Assembly (NCBI GenBank): GCA_021825585.1
Contig: JAKAGT010000002.1
Coordinates: 62,001-126,000, forward strand
Length of the DNA stretch: 64,000 nucleotides
Direction: 5' to 3'
From: Bacteroidota bacterium
Lineage (GTDB): Bacteria; Bacteroidota; Ignavibacteria; Kryptoniales; JAKASW01
The number at the start of each line of letters is the position of its first letter. The stretch's first letter is position 1. The position numbers and the translations under genes were made by a program. Below the pieces are notes generated by a model. That model had not been told where the DNA came from and did no database searches. It was given only the letters and a program-made list of their open reading frames with translations. Below, one piece after another: positions 16,338 through 25,110 of the stretch.

Positions 16338-16784
16338 TCACTCTGGGTTGCGTTTCGCCTTGCCGGTTTTCTCATTCCTTGTCTGTATCCCTTTTACCGT
16401 ATTCCAGCTCATCCCAAGTCTTGAAGCGACAGCTGCAACCGAGATTGTTTCCAGTAAATCGTCCATATACTCTTCCAGAAAGTGCGTGTAACTCTTCTTC
16501 GGGTCGGCGTACCCAATATGCTCCTGCCGGATCAGGCCGCAGTCTCTGCACTCGAGCCGCTGTATTTGAGCAATCAAGTGCACGGTTTTTGAACCGATCG
16601 GCGCAGTAAGGAAACAGCGTTCGGTATATCCTTTCTTAAGGACGTTCTTGCTTCCGCATTCCGCACAAGTCAAATATTGAGCTTTAGTTCGTATATGAAC
16701 GTCAATTCTCTGCTTGCCGTACTCTGCTGTCATAATTTCCTGGCATTTCAGACCTAAGGCATGTTGCAGCAAAGTCTCACTCAT
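16338..16784 (-). mobile_element. Truncated ISL3-family transposase (N-terminal part only)
   Basis: The 148-residue product has the ISL3 zinc finger (CAECGSKNVLKKGYTER with the second pair CRDC) and the following helix-turn-helix (SVAAVASRLGMSWNTVKGIQ). It stops where the DDE catalytic domain should begin; intact ISL3 transposases are about 400 residues. The last 15 residues (TRNEKTGKAKRNPE) look out of frame with the family. No terminal inverted repeats were identified, so this is a dead remnant. Confidence 0.82.
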
Positions 16785-17201
16785 CAGCGCCCTCCCGACT
16801 GAAAGAAGATTTGATGAAGAAAATGTCCGACCACCAAAAGTACTCGTTTATGCGAGGCACTTTCCGTATCAAAGATATGCATACTTTTTCAGGTTGTATT
16901 GGAAAAAGGGGCCACTGGGGGATCAAGACGGTATTTGAAGAGGCCGGTCGAGACAGGTCACTAGTTTAGAGCGGAAAGGTCAGGGAGAGAAACACCAAGT
17001 AACAAACACAAAATTCCAAACGAGGTGCGGTATCCAAATATGCAAACTCGTAAGACGACGACGCCATTGTATGGGATTTCGGAACTGGAACCTGAAATTT
17101 ATTTGTCCGACCCTAAGGGTCCCTTCGGGAAGGACTTTGAACGGAATAACTTTGGAGGAGCTTGAGTTTTGGTGATTGAGGCTTACCCTGACTGTACCCC
17201 G
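16785..17201. other. Intergenic region, no convincing gene
   Basis: The 417 bases between the transposase fragment and the AraC gene hold one 51-codon plus-strand frame (16814-16969, MKKMSDHQKYSFMRGTFRIK...) without a good ribosome binding site or recognisable family. They also hold overlapping small palindromes around 17105-17135 (CCCTAAGGG and TCCCTTCGGGA) near the 3' end of the AraC gene. The palindromes could form a weak hairpin but have no T-run. Confidence 0.4.
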
Positions 17202-18206
17202 TTAGATAAGTTTTCTCACCTTCTCGTCATTCTGTATTGTTTCCCTCATGAGCTCCCTATATGAGGAAGGCATATCGTCTATTGGTCTCGTGAGCATTGT
17301 AATAAACAAGCCTGTTCTGAACCGTACTATCGATCGTCCGCTGTGCTTGACGAAAGAATCGGGTGGAATGCTCGTCGCAGTTTTGAATTCATCTATGAGA
17401 TGCGCTTGATCGTAATAGCCGTGTGTCTCTGCAAGCCCACACCAATCCGGGTTATTCGTTCCCAAGATGCTATTCATGACATCCTTGAATCTTACCACTC
17501 TCGAGAATTCTTTCGGCGTAAGTCCAAGCCAACTGATGAATTGGCGATCCAATGTCCTTTTCGCAACGTGCAGTTGTCGCATTACTTCCCTTATCCTTTT
17601 CCTTCCCCCTGCTTCGACGATTACACTTGTGGCTGCAAGAACATTTTCCATCGATGCTTCATATGATTTGTATTTGATCTTCCGAGAAAAATAGTTATCA
17701 AGGATCAGTATTCTCTCTGCAGTCGACGCACAATCATTGAGCCGATTTTCTATGCTCCTGATTTCGTTTCCAATGACGGCGGGAAGCTCATAGAATGTGT
17801 TTCTGATTTCGCTCTCCGGTATCCTGAAAAGTCTGAAAAAGCCCCCGGGCCGGAACTTTATGTGGATTACTTTGCAAACCTTCTTGAAGTCACTGACAAC
17901 GAAAGGAGTCTGTAGATTATGTGGTCCCGTAACGGAACTTCCGATTGCAACTCTCTTATTGTTGTCTTTAAACGTGAAAGTCGTATCGTGGTAGCAAAAA
18001 TGCATTCCCACGCCTGGCGACGGAAGCTCGACGACCTGGTGCGGCATGTACTCGCCCGAGTAGTCCGAAAGAACCGCCTCTTCACCGTAGTAGTATTCAA
18101 TAAACTCACTAAGGTGCCGCGGCGGCGGCTGCATGAATGTCGTAAGCGAAAGCCCGTTGTACTCAACGGACAAATCCGTCACTTTCCCACGCACTGAAAC
18201 GCCCAT
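17202..18206 (-). CDS. AraC-family transcriptional regulator
   Basis: The ATG at 18206 has a perfect AGGAGG site upstream. The 334-residue protein has an N-terminal sensory region of about 190 residues (YMPHQVVELPSPGVGMHFCY, FKKVCKVIHIKFRPGGFFRL, the layout of the DUF6597-type sensor of many AraC regulators). The C-terminal pair of AraC helix-turn-helices follows (IREVMRQLHVAKRTLDRQFI, then GLTPKEFSRVVRF and HGYYDQAHLIDEFKTATSIP). A roughly 45-residue tail follows the DNA-binding domain. It stands alone, and its targets cannot be read from the sequence. Confidence 0.88.
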   Translation of the reverse strand: MGVSVRGKVTDLSVEYNGLSLTTFMQPPPRHLSEFIEYYYGEEAVLSDYSGEYMPHQVVELPSPGVGMHFCYHDTTFTFKDNNKRVAIGSSVTGPHNLQTPFVVSDFKKVCKVIHIKFRPGGFFRLFRIPESEIRNTFYELPAVIGNEIRSIENRLNDCASTAERILILDNYFSRKIKYKSYEASMENVLAATSVIVEAGGRKRIREVMRQLHVAKRTLDRQFISWLGLTPKEFSRVVRFKDVMNSILGTNNPDWCGLAETHGYYDQAHLIDEFKTATSIPPDSFVKHSGRSIVRFRTGLFITMLTRPIDDMPSSYRELMRETIQNDEKVRKLI

Positions 18207-18620
18207 GCGAATTAGCCTCCTAAAAATGCTGCCTTAAATGCATTCCAGAATATTCGGGCCATCTCTGCAATCAGAAAACTCCCCGAGCACGCGCACCTCC
18301 GGGGGAATTTTCCAGAACCGTCATTAACACCCGCCTGACAATCGGTTTAAAGTTAACAATATTCGCCTTAGCGTGGAAAGGGCTTTCGTCACACCGCATT
18401 GAATCATAAAAAAGGTAACTTTGGCGGAGTCGGGAGAAGGTCGTTGCATCATAATTTAGGTAACCGAAATGGGACTAAAATCCACGATTCCAGCTTCTAT
18501 TAGGGGAAAGTGATAAATGTGAGGGTAGTGACACCCGCATTTCCCTGGAAGCGATCATCTTCGCACTTATCGACGAATGTTGCCGGAGCATCGAGGTCTC
18601 CGTTCGCAGGCGGGAGGCAC
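18207..18620. other. Intergenic region between electron-transfer operon end and AraC gene
   Basis: About 410 bases with no open frame of note. They should contain the promoter of the AraC gene and the end of the cytochrome operon transcript. The only structures seen are the hairpin listed at 18281-18304 and a small inverted repeat GGGT-AGTGAC-ACCC near 18523-18536. Confidence 0.5.
18281..18304 (-). terminator. Possible intrinsic terminator of the cytochrome operon
   Basis: On the minus strand a GC-rich stem (CCCCG with CGGGG, extended by GAG/CTC after a one-base bulge) is followed by AGTTTTC. It lies about 315 bases after the cupredoxin stop, so it is rather distant. The stem is short and the T-run weak. 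Confidence 0.35.
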
Positions 18621-19331
18621 CTACTGCCTAAGTTGAAAATCCACGTTGACAGTACCATTCTGAGACACTACTGTCTTTACTGACTCGCTTTTGTAGTAAC
18701 CGAACCAAGCCCGGAGAATGTACGTCCCGGCGGGTATTCCCCTTATCTCGTAGTTACCTTCATGATCGGTCACGGCAAAATACGGATTCTGCAAAACCAC
18801 TATCCACGCCTGCATCTCAGGATGAATGTCGCAGAGAATGAGAGAAAAGCAGCCTGGCCTCTTAAACACGTGGGTCTTGCTTTCCCCCGGCGGGAACGAT
18901 CCCAGGTCGAAACTCCCTGCGCATTGAGAAGGCGTAAAGACATCATGGAGCACGTCGTCGTTGTTGAGAAATTTCACGGTCGTCCCGGCAAGAATCGGAA
19001 GGACTTCAGGCATGTATGCAAGATGTTTCTGATCCATGATGGCGTCCGTGTCCGGCGGAGCAAATACACTGTCCACATTCTCCACATATATAACTGCGTT
19101 TGCATTGCTCGACCCGTTCACAATAACCACCTTCCCCTTGACATCACCGGCACGGGCAATGACTGGAGCTAACAAGAAGGAAAGCATACAAATCACAGCC
19201 ATGAGGAACAAACGGGAACCCGGGAATCCGCTTCTCCGACAGTCCCCGGTATCAATACAGCGGGCGATTCGCGCGGCTCCGTCGGTCAGGTATATTGTTC
19301 CGGCTTCACTTTCCTGCTTCTGTCTTCGCAT
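18621..19331 (-). CDS. Cupredoxin-like secreted protein with C-terminal carboxypeptidase-regulatory domain
   Basis: Residues 55-165 form a plastocyanin-like domain: AGTTVKFLNNDDVLHDVF supplies one His ligand, and FSLILCDIHPEMQAW supplies Cys, His and Met in the spacing of a type 1 copper site. Residues 170-236 form a carboxypeptidase regulatory-like fold (YFAVTDHEGNYEIRGIPAGT). The long start at 19331 overlaps the upstream cytochrome gene by 26 bases. A start at 19202 (MAVICMLSFLLAPVIARAG) would give a standard signal peptide; neither has a clear ribosome binding site. As the last gene of the cytochrome operon it may be a periplasmic one-electron carrier. Proteins of this layout are often annotated as methylamine-utilisation-like. 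Confidence 0.8.
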   Translation of the reverse strand: MRRQKQESEAGTIYLTDGAARIARCIDTGDCRRSGFPGSRLFLMAVICMLSFLLAPVIARAGDVKGKVVIVNGSSNANAVIYVENVDSVFAPPDTDAIMDQKHLAYMPEVLPILAGTTVKFLNNDDVLHDVFTPSQCAGSFDLGSFPPGESKTHVFKRPGCFSLILCDIHPEMQAWIVVLQNPYFAVTDHEGNYEIRGIPAGTYILRAWFGYYKSESVKTVVSQNGTVNVDFQLRQ

Positions 19332-20463
19332 CTATGAAAAGATACAAAGATTTGACTTCATTTGGCAAAAGTATCGGGAGTTGTTTCCCTCTTGCGACCA
19401 GAAGCTCTTCCATTCGAGGGGCATGGTTCCACAGAGCCGCGAGGAAGTCATATTTATCGTGGAACGGCCCGAACTTCCCAATCGTTGGCGCGCCGAAATG
19501 GTTGCCGGCTTGGTGGCAGCTCTCACAACCTTTCTCTTTGAACAGCCGCGCGCCGAGCTCTGCCGATCCGGCAGTCTTCGGCGTGCCTTCGAAGTAAAGA
19601 TATGAAATCACGTCCGCCATCTGGTCTCCTGAAAATGACGGGAAAGGCCGTTTCAATGTCTTCATCGCCTCTGCCATTTTCCCCGAATGATTCCACATGA
19701 TACCTGCAATCTCGGTAACACTCTGGTCGGTGTAGATGCGGTCAATCTTCGGGCCGATCGGCTTTTCTGCGTGGCAATAATAGCATCCCTTCTCTTTGAA
19801 CAGCTGTTCGCCGCGAACGGGATTCCCCGGATACGAATATATCTCTTCATCCGACTTAAGTGAGCTTGCAGAGCGGATGTAAGCGGTAAGATCCGCAAAC
19901 TGGTCGTCTGAAAAAGTCGGGATCCTCACTCCCTTGGCAGCTCCCCGTCTGTGCATGAGTATCGAATGGTTCCACATTGCCTGTGCAAGCCTGACAGGGG
20001 ACACGTAAATCTTCATGCTGTCGAGCGCAATTTTTCCCCGAACGGGCTTGCCTATCGAATGGCAGCGTATGCAACCTTTGCTCACAAAGAGCCTTCTGCC
20101 GGTCGGTGCATTTCCGGGTTGTCCGAGATAGCGAATGAAGTATAGGAAGTCGCCGAGCCGACGGAAATCCCGGCCTGTAAAATGCGGCCTCTCAGTCTTC
20201 GTCCGCGCCATCACGAGAAGCATATTCCGGGAGTGGTTCCACATCTTAGAAAGGAGGTCGTAAGCGTTCCCGGGGAACACCTGTTTTCCAAAATCGGGCC
20301 CGATTTTACCGCCGGCTCCGTTCACGGCATGGCAGTTCAGGCAGCCTTCCTTCTCGAACACTTCCCTTCCGGCAAGTGGATTCTCCGGCAGCTGCTGCGC
20401 AGCCAGACCTGAAACAAGGAGTAGTAATATGAACGCGGTTCTTAGTGTAAAATTCTTCGCCAT
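19306..20463 (-). CDS. Tetrahaem cytochrome c made of four tandem mono-haem domains
   Basis: After a signal peptide (MAKNFTLRTAFILLLLVSGL, cut near LAAQ) the 385-residue protein has four repeats of about 90 residues. Each carries one haem site (CLNCH, CIRCH, CYYCH, CESCH) and then the motif M/L-W-N-H-S/A (KMWNHS, AMWNHS, IMWNHS, ALWNHA) with a Met a few residues on. Repeat starts are alike (GREVFEKEGC, GRRLFVSKGC, GEQLFKEKGC, GARLFKEKGC), so the gene grew by internal duplication. It should be a periplasmic electron-carrying wire. It follows the NrfD and small membrane subunits by 10 bases and is part of that operon. Confidence 0.9.
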   Translation of the reverse strand: MAKNFTLRTAFILLLLVSGLAAQQLPENPLAGREVFEKEGCLNCHAVNGAGGKIGPDFGKQVFPGNAYDLLSKMWNHSRNMLLVMARTKTERPHFTGRDFRRLGDFLYFIRYLGQPGNAPTGRRLFVSKGCIRCHSIGKPVRGKIALDSMKIYVSPVRLAQAMWNHSILMHRRGAAKGVRIPTFSDDQFADLTAYIRSASSLKSDEEIYSYPGNPVRGEQLFKEKGCYYCHAEKPIGPKIDRIYTDQSVTEIAGIMWNHSGKMAEAMKTLKRPFPSFSGDQMADVISYLYFEGTPKTAGSAELGARLFKEKGCESCHQAGNHFGAPTIGKFGPFHDKYDFLAALWNHAPRMEELLVARGKQLPILLPNEVKSLYLFIDAKTEAGK

Positions 20464-20473
20464 ACAGTTATCC

Positions 20474-20710
20474 TCATTTCACTTCATCAGCATATTTGTG
20501 GAGGCTGAAGAACACGTAAGACAGCACGCCGGCGAGTATCCAGAAGATGGTGATCGCCAATATGCTGATCCACAGCGAGGCCGTCTGCGTGTCCTTCACC
20601 TGATTGGCAACAACAACCAGGTTGATAAACCACAATGTCACACTTATTGCGAGTATCCAGTTGAATGAAAGAGTCATAAGCTGGATTAAGTAGATTGTTC
20701 TGTCTTTCAT
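20474..20710 (-). CDS. Small two-helix membrane protein of the electron-transfer operon
   Basis: The start at 20710 (MKDRTIYLIQLMTLSFNWIL) is preferred over the TTG at 20752 because GGGA lies upstream and the product then opens directly into a membrane segment. The 78-residue protein has two hydrophobic helices (about 12-35 and 46-68). Its position between the NrfD-like subunit and the tetrahaem cytochrome suggests an accessory subunit of the membrane complex, like the small subunits of alternative complex III. The sequence itself is not diagnostic. Confidence 0.7.
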   Translation of the reverse strand: MKDRTIYLIQLMTLSFNWILAISVTLWFINLVVVANQVKDTQTASLWISILAITIFWILAGVLSYVFFSLHKYADEVK

Positions 20711-20783
20711 ATTTACGATTCCCTTCGTCGTTCTAACAAGGAGTTGCTGCAAACAGCCGAGAACAATTCAACGCGGCCAAGCA

Positions 20784-22148
20784 TCATATCTCCGCCTTCA
20801 CCGATGCTTCGACACGGCTTTCCTCGGTCTTCCCCGGCAGATATTCCTTCAGGCGCATCGAGACCTCATGAACGCTGTGCTCCCTGCCTTCTTTTGTCTC
20901 CCAAATTGAAATGAGCGGGAACAATTTCGAAAAGCCCATGAAACCCAGCACGAACGCGGAAGTTGCCGCGGCGGCGATTCCTATTTCCGTAATGGATGGC
21001 GTGTACATTCCGGTCGGGTAAGGCAGTCTCGGGTTCGCGAGTGTGGGTATTATTATGATTAACCTCTCGAGCCACATTCCCACGACGACTCCTATCGAAG
21101 CGACCAGGATGCCTTTGATCGTCTTCGTCTTCTTATTGCTGAGAACGATAACCGGCATAAGGAAATTACAGAGGACCATTAGCCAGAAAAACGGCGCATA
21201 CGGCCCTACAAATTTATAAAGGAAGACTCTCATCTCTGCCGGTTCATGACCGTAGAAAGTCGTGAGGAATTCCGCAAAAGTGAAGTATGTCCAGAGCAAT
21301 GAGACGACAAGAAGCAGCGTCCCCAGATACTTGAAGTGAATCTCCTTCAGATAGTCTTCAAAGTGGTACACCTTTCTGAAGACGATCATGACAATCACGA
21401 GAGCTGCAATTCCGGAATAGATTGCACCGACCACGAAATACGGCCCGAATATCGTGCTGTGCCATCCGGGCTGCAGTGTCATTCCGAATATCCATGCGAT
21501 GATCGTGTGTACGGAGATCGCTATCGGAATCACCATGACCATGAGAATGTTTATTGCTCTTTCGAGCGCATGTTTCTGCTTCGGCGTTCCTTTGTATCCC
21601 CATGCCAGTATCTTGTAAAAGTTGTGCAGCTTACCGCCGCGATCACGAAGGAGAGCGATATCGGGGATCATCGGTATATAAAGGTAAATCGTGGATGCGG
21701 TGAAATACGCGGTCACGCTCGTGAGGTCCCAGAGCAGAGGCGACTGAAGCCGTCCCCTCTCGAAAAGGTGGAGAATCCTGTCGGGTCTTCCCAGGTCGAT
21801 TACAGGGTGGAGACCGCCGATCGCGAGGACTATTCCGGTGATGACTTCCGCCATCCTGGTGATCGGACGGCGCCATTCGGCTTTCGACAAGCGCAATATC
21901 GCGGAGATAAGGGTTCCTGCATGCGATATGCCGATGAAGAACACGAAGTCTATAATGTAGAACGCCCACGAGACGGGTTCATCCATGCCTGTGGCGCCGA
22001 GTCCGTAAAACAACTGGCGTATGTAGCAGCCCAATCCGAAGAGAAAAACCGCCGTCAGGACAATGACGATGATGTAGAAACTCCTGCTGCTTTCGTAGAT
22101 CGGCCTGAACAGTACCTCGTCTTCGTCGTGGAGATCTTGATAGCTCAT
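20784..22148 (-). CDS. NrfD/PsrC/ActC-type quinone-interacting membrane subunit
   Basis: The 454-residue protein has about ten membrane helices and the family features of QrcD, ActC and PsrC: WAFYIIDFVFFIGISHAGTL in helix 2, then HPVIDLGRPDRI, GWHSTIFGPYFVVGAIYSG and VGMWLERLIIIIPTL. This subunit holds the quinone site of CISM-type complexes and contacts the ferredoxin-like subunit. Gene order (pentahaem cytochrome, molybdopterin-like protein, FeS protein, NrfD) is that of qrcABCD. It would either reduce menaquinone with electrons from cytochromes or run the reverse; the sequence does not fix the direction. Confidence 0.9.
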   Translation of the reverse strand: MSYQDLHDEDEVLFRPIYESSRSFYIIVIVLTAVFLFGLGCYIRQLFYGLGATGMDEPVSWAFYIIDFVFFIGISHAGTLISAILRLSKAEWRRPITRMAEVITGIVLAIGGLHPVIDLGRPDRILHLFERGRLQSPLLWDLTSVTAYFTASTIYLYIPMIPDIALLRDRGGKLHNFYKILAWGYKGTPKQKHALERAINILMVMVIPIAISVHTIIAWIFGMTLQPGWHSTIFGPYFVVGAIYSGIAALVIVMIVFRKVYHFEDYLKEIHFKYLGTLLLVVSLLWTYFTFAEFLTTFYGHEPAEMRVFLYKFVGPYAPFFWLMVLCNFLMPVIVLSNKKTKTIKGILVASIGVVVGMWLERLIIIIPTLANPRLPYPTGMYTPSITEIGIAAAATSAFVLGFMGFSKLFPLISIWETKEGREHSVHEVSMRLKEYLPGKTEESRVEASVKAEI

Positions 22149-22164
22149 AATTGAATATCCTTCC

Positions 22165-22851
22165 TCATTCGATAGCGTTCAGGTAGCGGACTTTGGGGAC
22201 GGTGCCGAGTTCATCGAGGAGCGCGAACGAGCGGTAGTCCCGTGACTCTTTCGACACCTCGCTCTTCTTGTCGTCGAGATCTCCGAAAGAAATAGCATCC
22301 ACCGGGCAGGTCTCCACGCACGCCGGGACGTAATCGCCCGGCTCCATGTCGCGGTGTTCCGCCTTCGCCTTCTCCGATGCGATCTGGAGCCTGTGGATAC
22401 AGAACGTACACTTCTCGACAACGCCCTTCGGACGGACCGACACGTCAGGGTCGTAGCACTTCTCGACTTCCTTCGGCTGTTCGTTCCTGTCCCAGTTGAA
22501 CACCTTCACGGTGTACGGGCAGTTTGCCATGCAGTACCTGCAGCCTATGCACTGAGGATAAATCTGTGCCACAATGCCGACTTCATTCTTGTAAGTCGCT
22601 CTGACAGGACACACCTTGATGCACGACGGCTCGTCGCACTGCATGCAATTTCGCGGGAGCGTCTTCGGCCTGATGTTCGGGTAGTCGCCTTCGAACTCCA
22701 TCGTGAGCATCTTCATCCAGAACATAGCCCTGCCATGCTGAGCATCGTACTCGGACACGATCTGCACGTTGTTCTCAATCTTGCACGCCGTGACGCACGC
22801 CTGGCATGAGCTGCACTTGTTAAGATCTATTACCATTCCATACTTTGGCAT
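22165..22851 (-). CDS. Four-cluster ferredoxin-type subunit (QrcC/PsrB/NrfC-like)
   Basis: The 228-residue protein has four cysteine groups: CSSCQACVTAC, CMQCDEPSCIKVCP, CIGCRYCMANCP and CTFC with a distant CVETCP. This is the arrangement that binds up to four iron-sulfur clusters in CISM complexes. It should link the molybdopterin-like subunit to the NrfD membrane subunit. There is no export signal of its own, so it would travel with the Tat substrate encoded just upstream. It is 16 bases upstream of the NrfD gene. Confidence 0.92.
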   Translation of the reverse strand: MPKYGMVIDLNKCSSCQACVTACKIENNVQIVSEYDAQHGRAMFWMKMLTMEFEGDYPNIRPKTLPRNCMQCDEPSCIKVCPVRATYKNEVGIVAQIYPQCIGCRYCMANCPYTVKVFNWDRNEQPKEVEKCYDPDVSVRPKGVVEKCTFCIHRLQIASEKAKAEHRDMEPGDYVPACVETCPVDAISFGDLDDKKSEVSKESRDYRSFALLDELGTVPKVRYLNAIE

Positions 22852-22940
22852 CGGAGTTCCTCTCTAATGTGAACCTTTCTTACTGTATACACCTGACAAA
22901 AGCATGACGAGCTTCATAAGTTTCGGCAAGCATACGTGGT

Positions 22941-25100
22941 CTAAACAATCTTCACCTCAGTCTCCGACAATGACGGTTTTCCCGTCTCCTCATCGAACAC
23001 AGCATCAGAATATTGCATAGGATTAACTCCGTACACTTTTTTTGAAGCGGTGTGGCCCAGACCGAACGGAACATCTATATTCGCGGGCACAACGGCAGGA
23101 TTGTATATTACAAATGCCTCGAACGCGCCCTTGCCGGTCTTGACTTTGACTTTAGTTCTGTCTCCAACTGACAATCTCTTCGCGGTCGCCGGATTTATCT
23201 CAATCCATGTCTCATAGTAGACATCTTTATCCATGCCGAACTGCTCGGTCAACACAGGATTTCGCAGCATGTTACCTCTGTAGTCGAAATTCCTGTGGAA
23301 TATGTTCAGCTTCAGCGAATTTCCCCGGGCATTCTTGCCTGGCTGATCACCCCGCCCGTTGGCCGTCAGGTGATCCACTGTTAGCGAAACGGCGGGTTTG
23401 TATTTTGAAGTCTGCGGAAAAGGATCCCACCATCCGCCGTGCTTCAGCATTTGCTGCCAGAATTCGTCAAAGCTGGAATAAGACGCCATCTGCCATCCCG
23501 CCTGGTGCAGGCTCTTCTCAAGACCGGTCGGTTTCTGCTGGTTCATCAGCATTCCCTTCCCATGCTTGTACACAGGTTTCAGGTAGCTCTGTAGATAATC
23601 CTCGTATTTCTTGCAGGACCAGTTCTTGGACAATTTGAGATCGGCGATCAAAGAGACGATCACGTCGCCGGTGTGGACCGTCGAATAGAACGGCTTGACG
23701 ACCGGCTGTTGCGTGCTGATAACAGGGGCGCCGGTAACCGTGGAACTGAACGCGTCCAGTTTTTCGAGATCGTCGTGATCCGGAATGATGAGGTCGGCCA
23801 GCTCACTTGTCTCGTCGATGAACGGAGAGAAGCTGATCACCATCGGAATGTCCGAAATGGCTTTACGGAGATCATCCTGGCCGGGCGAGTTAAACACGAA
23901 GTTACTCCTGTAGATCATCAGTATTTTGATGTCTTTGTCTCCGATGAGCATGCGGCTGTTCCATGATGACTGAGGCGACTCGTTCTCCTTTTTATTCTCA
24001 AAATCAGGGAGCTCACGATCTTTCAGTTTTCCGTATCCGGCAAATCCCTTGAGGGCGTTCAGCGCGACAACTGCATACGCGTTCCTCATTCCGCTGGACG
24101 AATACAATATCGACTCGTCGAAATACGCGACCGGGGCCGAGGCGTTCGCGAACTTGCGCGCGGTCTCGATAAGATATTTGGAAGCGACACCGGTTCGGCT
24201 CTCGACCGCCGCCGGGCTGTAGTTCTCCATGACAAGCTTCTTGAAACCGTCGAAATCCTTGAATTCATTCCCGACAAACGTCTTGTCGTACGTGCCATCG
24301 GTCAGGATAACGTAAGCGAGGCCGAGTGCCACATCCACGTAAAATTCCGGCGAAACAGGAACCCATCGGTTTGCCTTGTAAGCGTCTGGCGTGAGCTTCG
24401 GTGAGAACGTCGAGAATTCATTTCTCTTCGCTCTGAAGTCGTTCATCGAGCGCGAGAAATAAAGGGGGCTTTCGGAAATCTCCGTAAGCTGTGAACCGAA
24501 GTTCACGATGTAATCGCACGATTCAAAATCTATGAAGTCGGGATGGTCTGCCGCGGCGCGGTCGAACGGCATCGACGATGATGAAGCGAAATTGTCGACG
24601 ACGACTTTCTCCGATTCGAGACCTGCCATCAACTGCTTGATCAAACCGCCCATGAAAGCTGAATCGGTCTGAGCCACGAAAGCCGCCTTCCCTTTGCCGT
24701 TGCTCGACAGGGCGTTTGTCAGAATCCCGTAGGCTTCCGCATACGATATTTCCTGAAACCTGCCGTTCACTTTCTTCATCGGAGAAGTAAGCCGGTCAGG
24801 ATGATAGAGATTCTCGACAGAGGTCAGTCCCATCGGACAAATTCCCCCCTTGTTCATAGGCGAGAGGGGATTTCCGAAAGCCTGGACCGGAAATTTGTCG
24901 ATCATACGAACGCGGAGCCCGCACTTGCCGGGACACTTGGCACAGGTAGTCACTTTCCAGGTTTCGACGTGCGGTCCGCTATAAAGAAGCGGGACGACCA
25001 TACCGGGAATCTTGAGGAGGGCATCCCCGGCTCCACCAACCGCGAATCCGATCAACGACCCGCCCAGAAGTTTTGCAAAGTCTCGTCTATTCATTTCCAT
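22941..25100 (-). CDS. Tat-exported molybdopterin-oxidoreductase-family subunit (QrcB/ActB-like)
   Basis: The start at 25100 is preferred because GAGGAA lies 7 bases upstream and the product then opens with a twin-arginine signal (MEMNRRDFAKLLGGSLIGFA). The 719-residue protein has one [4Fe-4S] motif (CAKCPGKC, Cys53, 56, 60, and Cys88 in GGICPMG) and the fold markers of the family (SYAEAYGILTNAL, YIVNFGSQLTE, NGRGDQPGKNA near the C-terminal domain). The usual Mo ligand region reads DNFASSSSMPFDRA with no Cys or Sec, so the protein may lack a metal at the pterin site, as QrcB and ActB do. It would then act as a structural and electron-transfer subunit. Confidence 0.87.
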   Translation of the reverse strand: MEMNRRDFAKLLGGSLIGFAVGGAGDALLKIPGMVVPLLYSGPHVETWKVTTCAKCPGKCGLRVRMIDKFPVQAFGNPLSPMNKGGICPMGLTSVENLYHPDRLTSPMKKVNGRFQEISYAEAYGILTNALSSNGKGKAAFVAQTDSAFMGGLIKQLMAGLESEKVVVDNFASSSSMPFDRAAADHPDFIDFESCDYIVNFGSQLTEISESPLYFSRSMNDFRAKRNEFSTFSPKLTPDAYKANRWVPVSPEFYVDVALGLAYVILTDGTYDKTFVGNEFKDFDGFKKLVMENYSPAAVESRTGVASKYLIETARKFANASAPVAYFDESILYSSSGMRNAYAVVALNALKGFAGYGKLKDRELPDFENKKENESPQSSWNSRMLIGDKDIKILMIYRSNFVFNSPGQDDLRKAISDIPMVISFSPFIDETSELADLIIPDHDDLEKLDAFSSTVTGAPVISTQQPVVKPFYSTVHTGDVIVSLIADLKLSKNWSCKKYEDYLQSYLKPVYKHGKGMLMNQQKPTGLEKSLHQAGWQMASYSSFDEFWQQMLKHGGWWDPFPQTSKYKPAVSLTVDHLTANGRGDQPGKNARGNSLKLNIFHRNFDYRGNMLRNPVLTEQFGMDKDVYYETWIEINPATAKRLSVGDRTKVKVKTGKGAFEAFVIYNPAVVPANIDVPFGLGHTASKKVYGVNPMQYSDAVFDEETGKPSLSETEVKIV

Positions 25101-25110
25101 TTTAAATTCC

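Noticed and set aside
16814-16969. 51-codon plus-strand frame (MKKMSDHQKYSFMRGTFRIK)
   Set aside because: No convincing ribosome binding site, no family match and lies in a decayed region; kept only as a note in the intergenic entry.
17105-17135. Overlapping palindromes CCCTAAGGG and TCCCTTCGGGA as a structured RNA or terminator
   Set aside because: Short, mutually exclusive stems without a T-run; not enough to call.
21336-22154. 272-codon plus-strand frame
   Set aside because: Antisense to the NrfD-like membrane subunit; composition is that of complemented hydrophobic codons.
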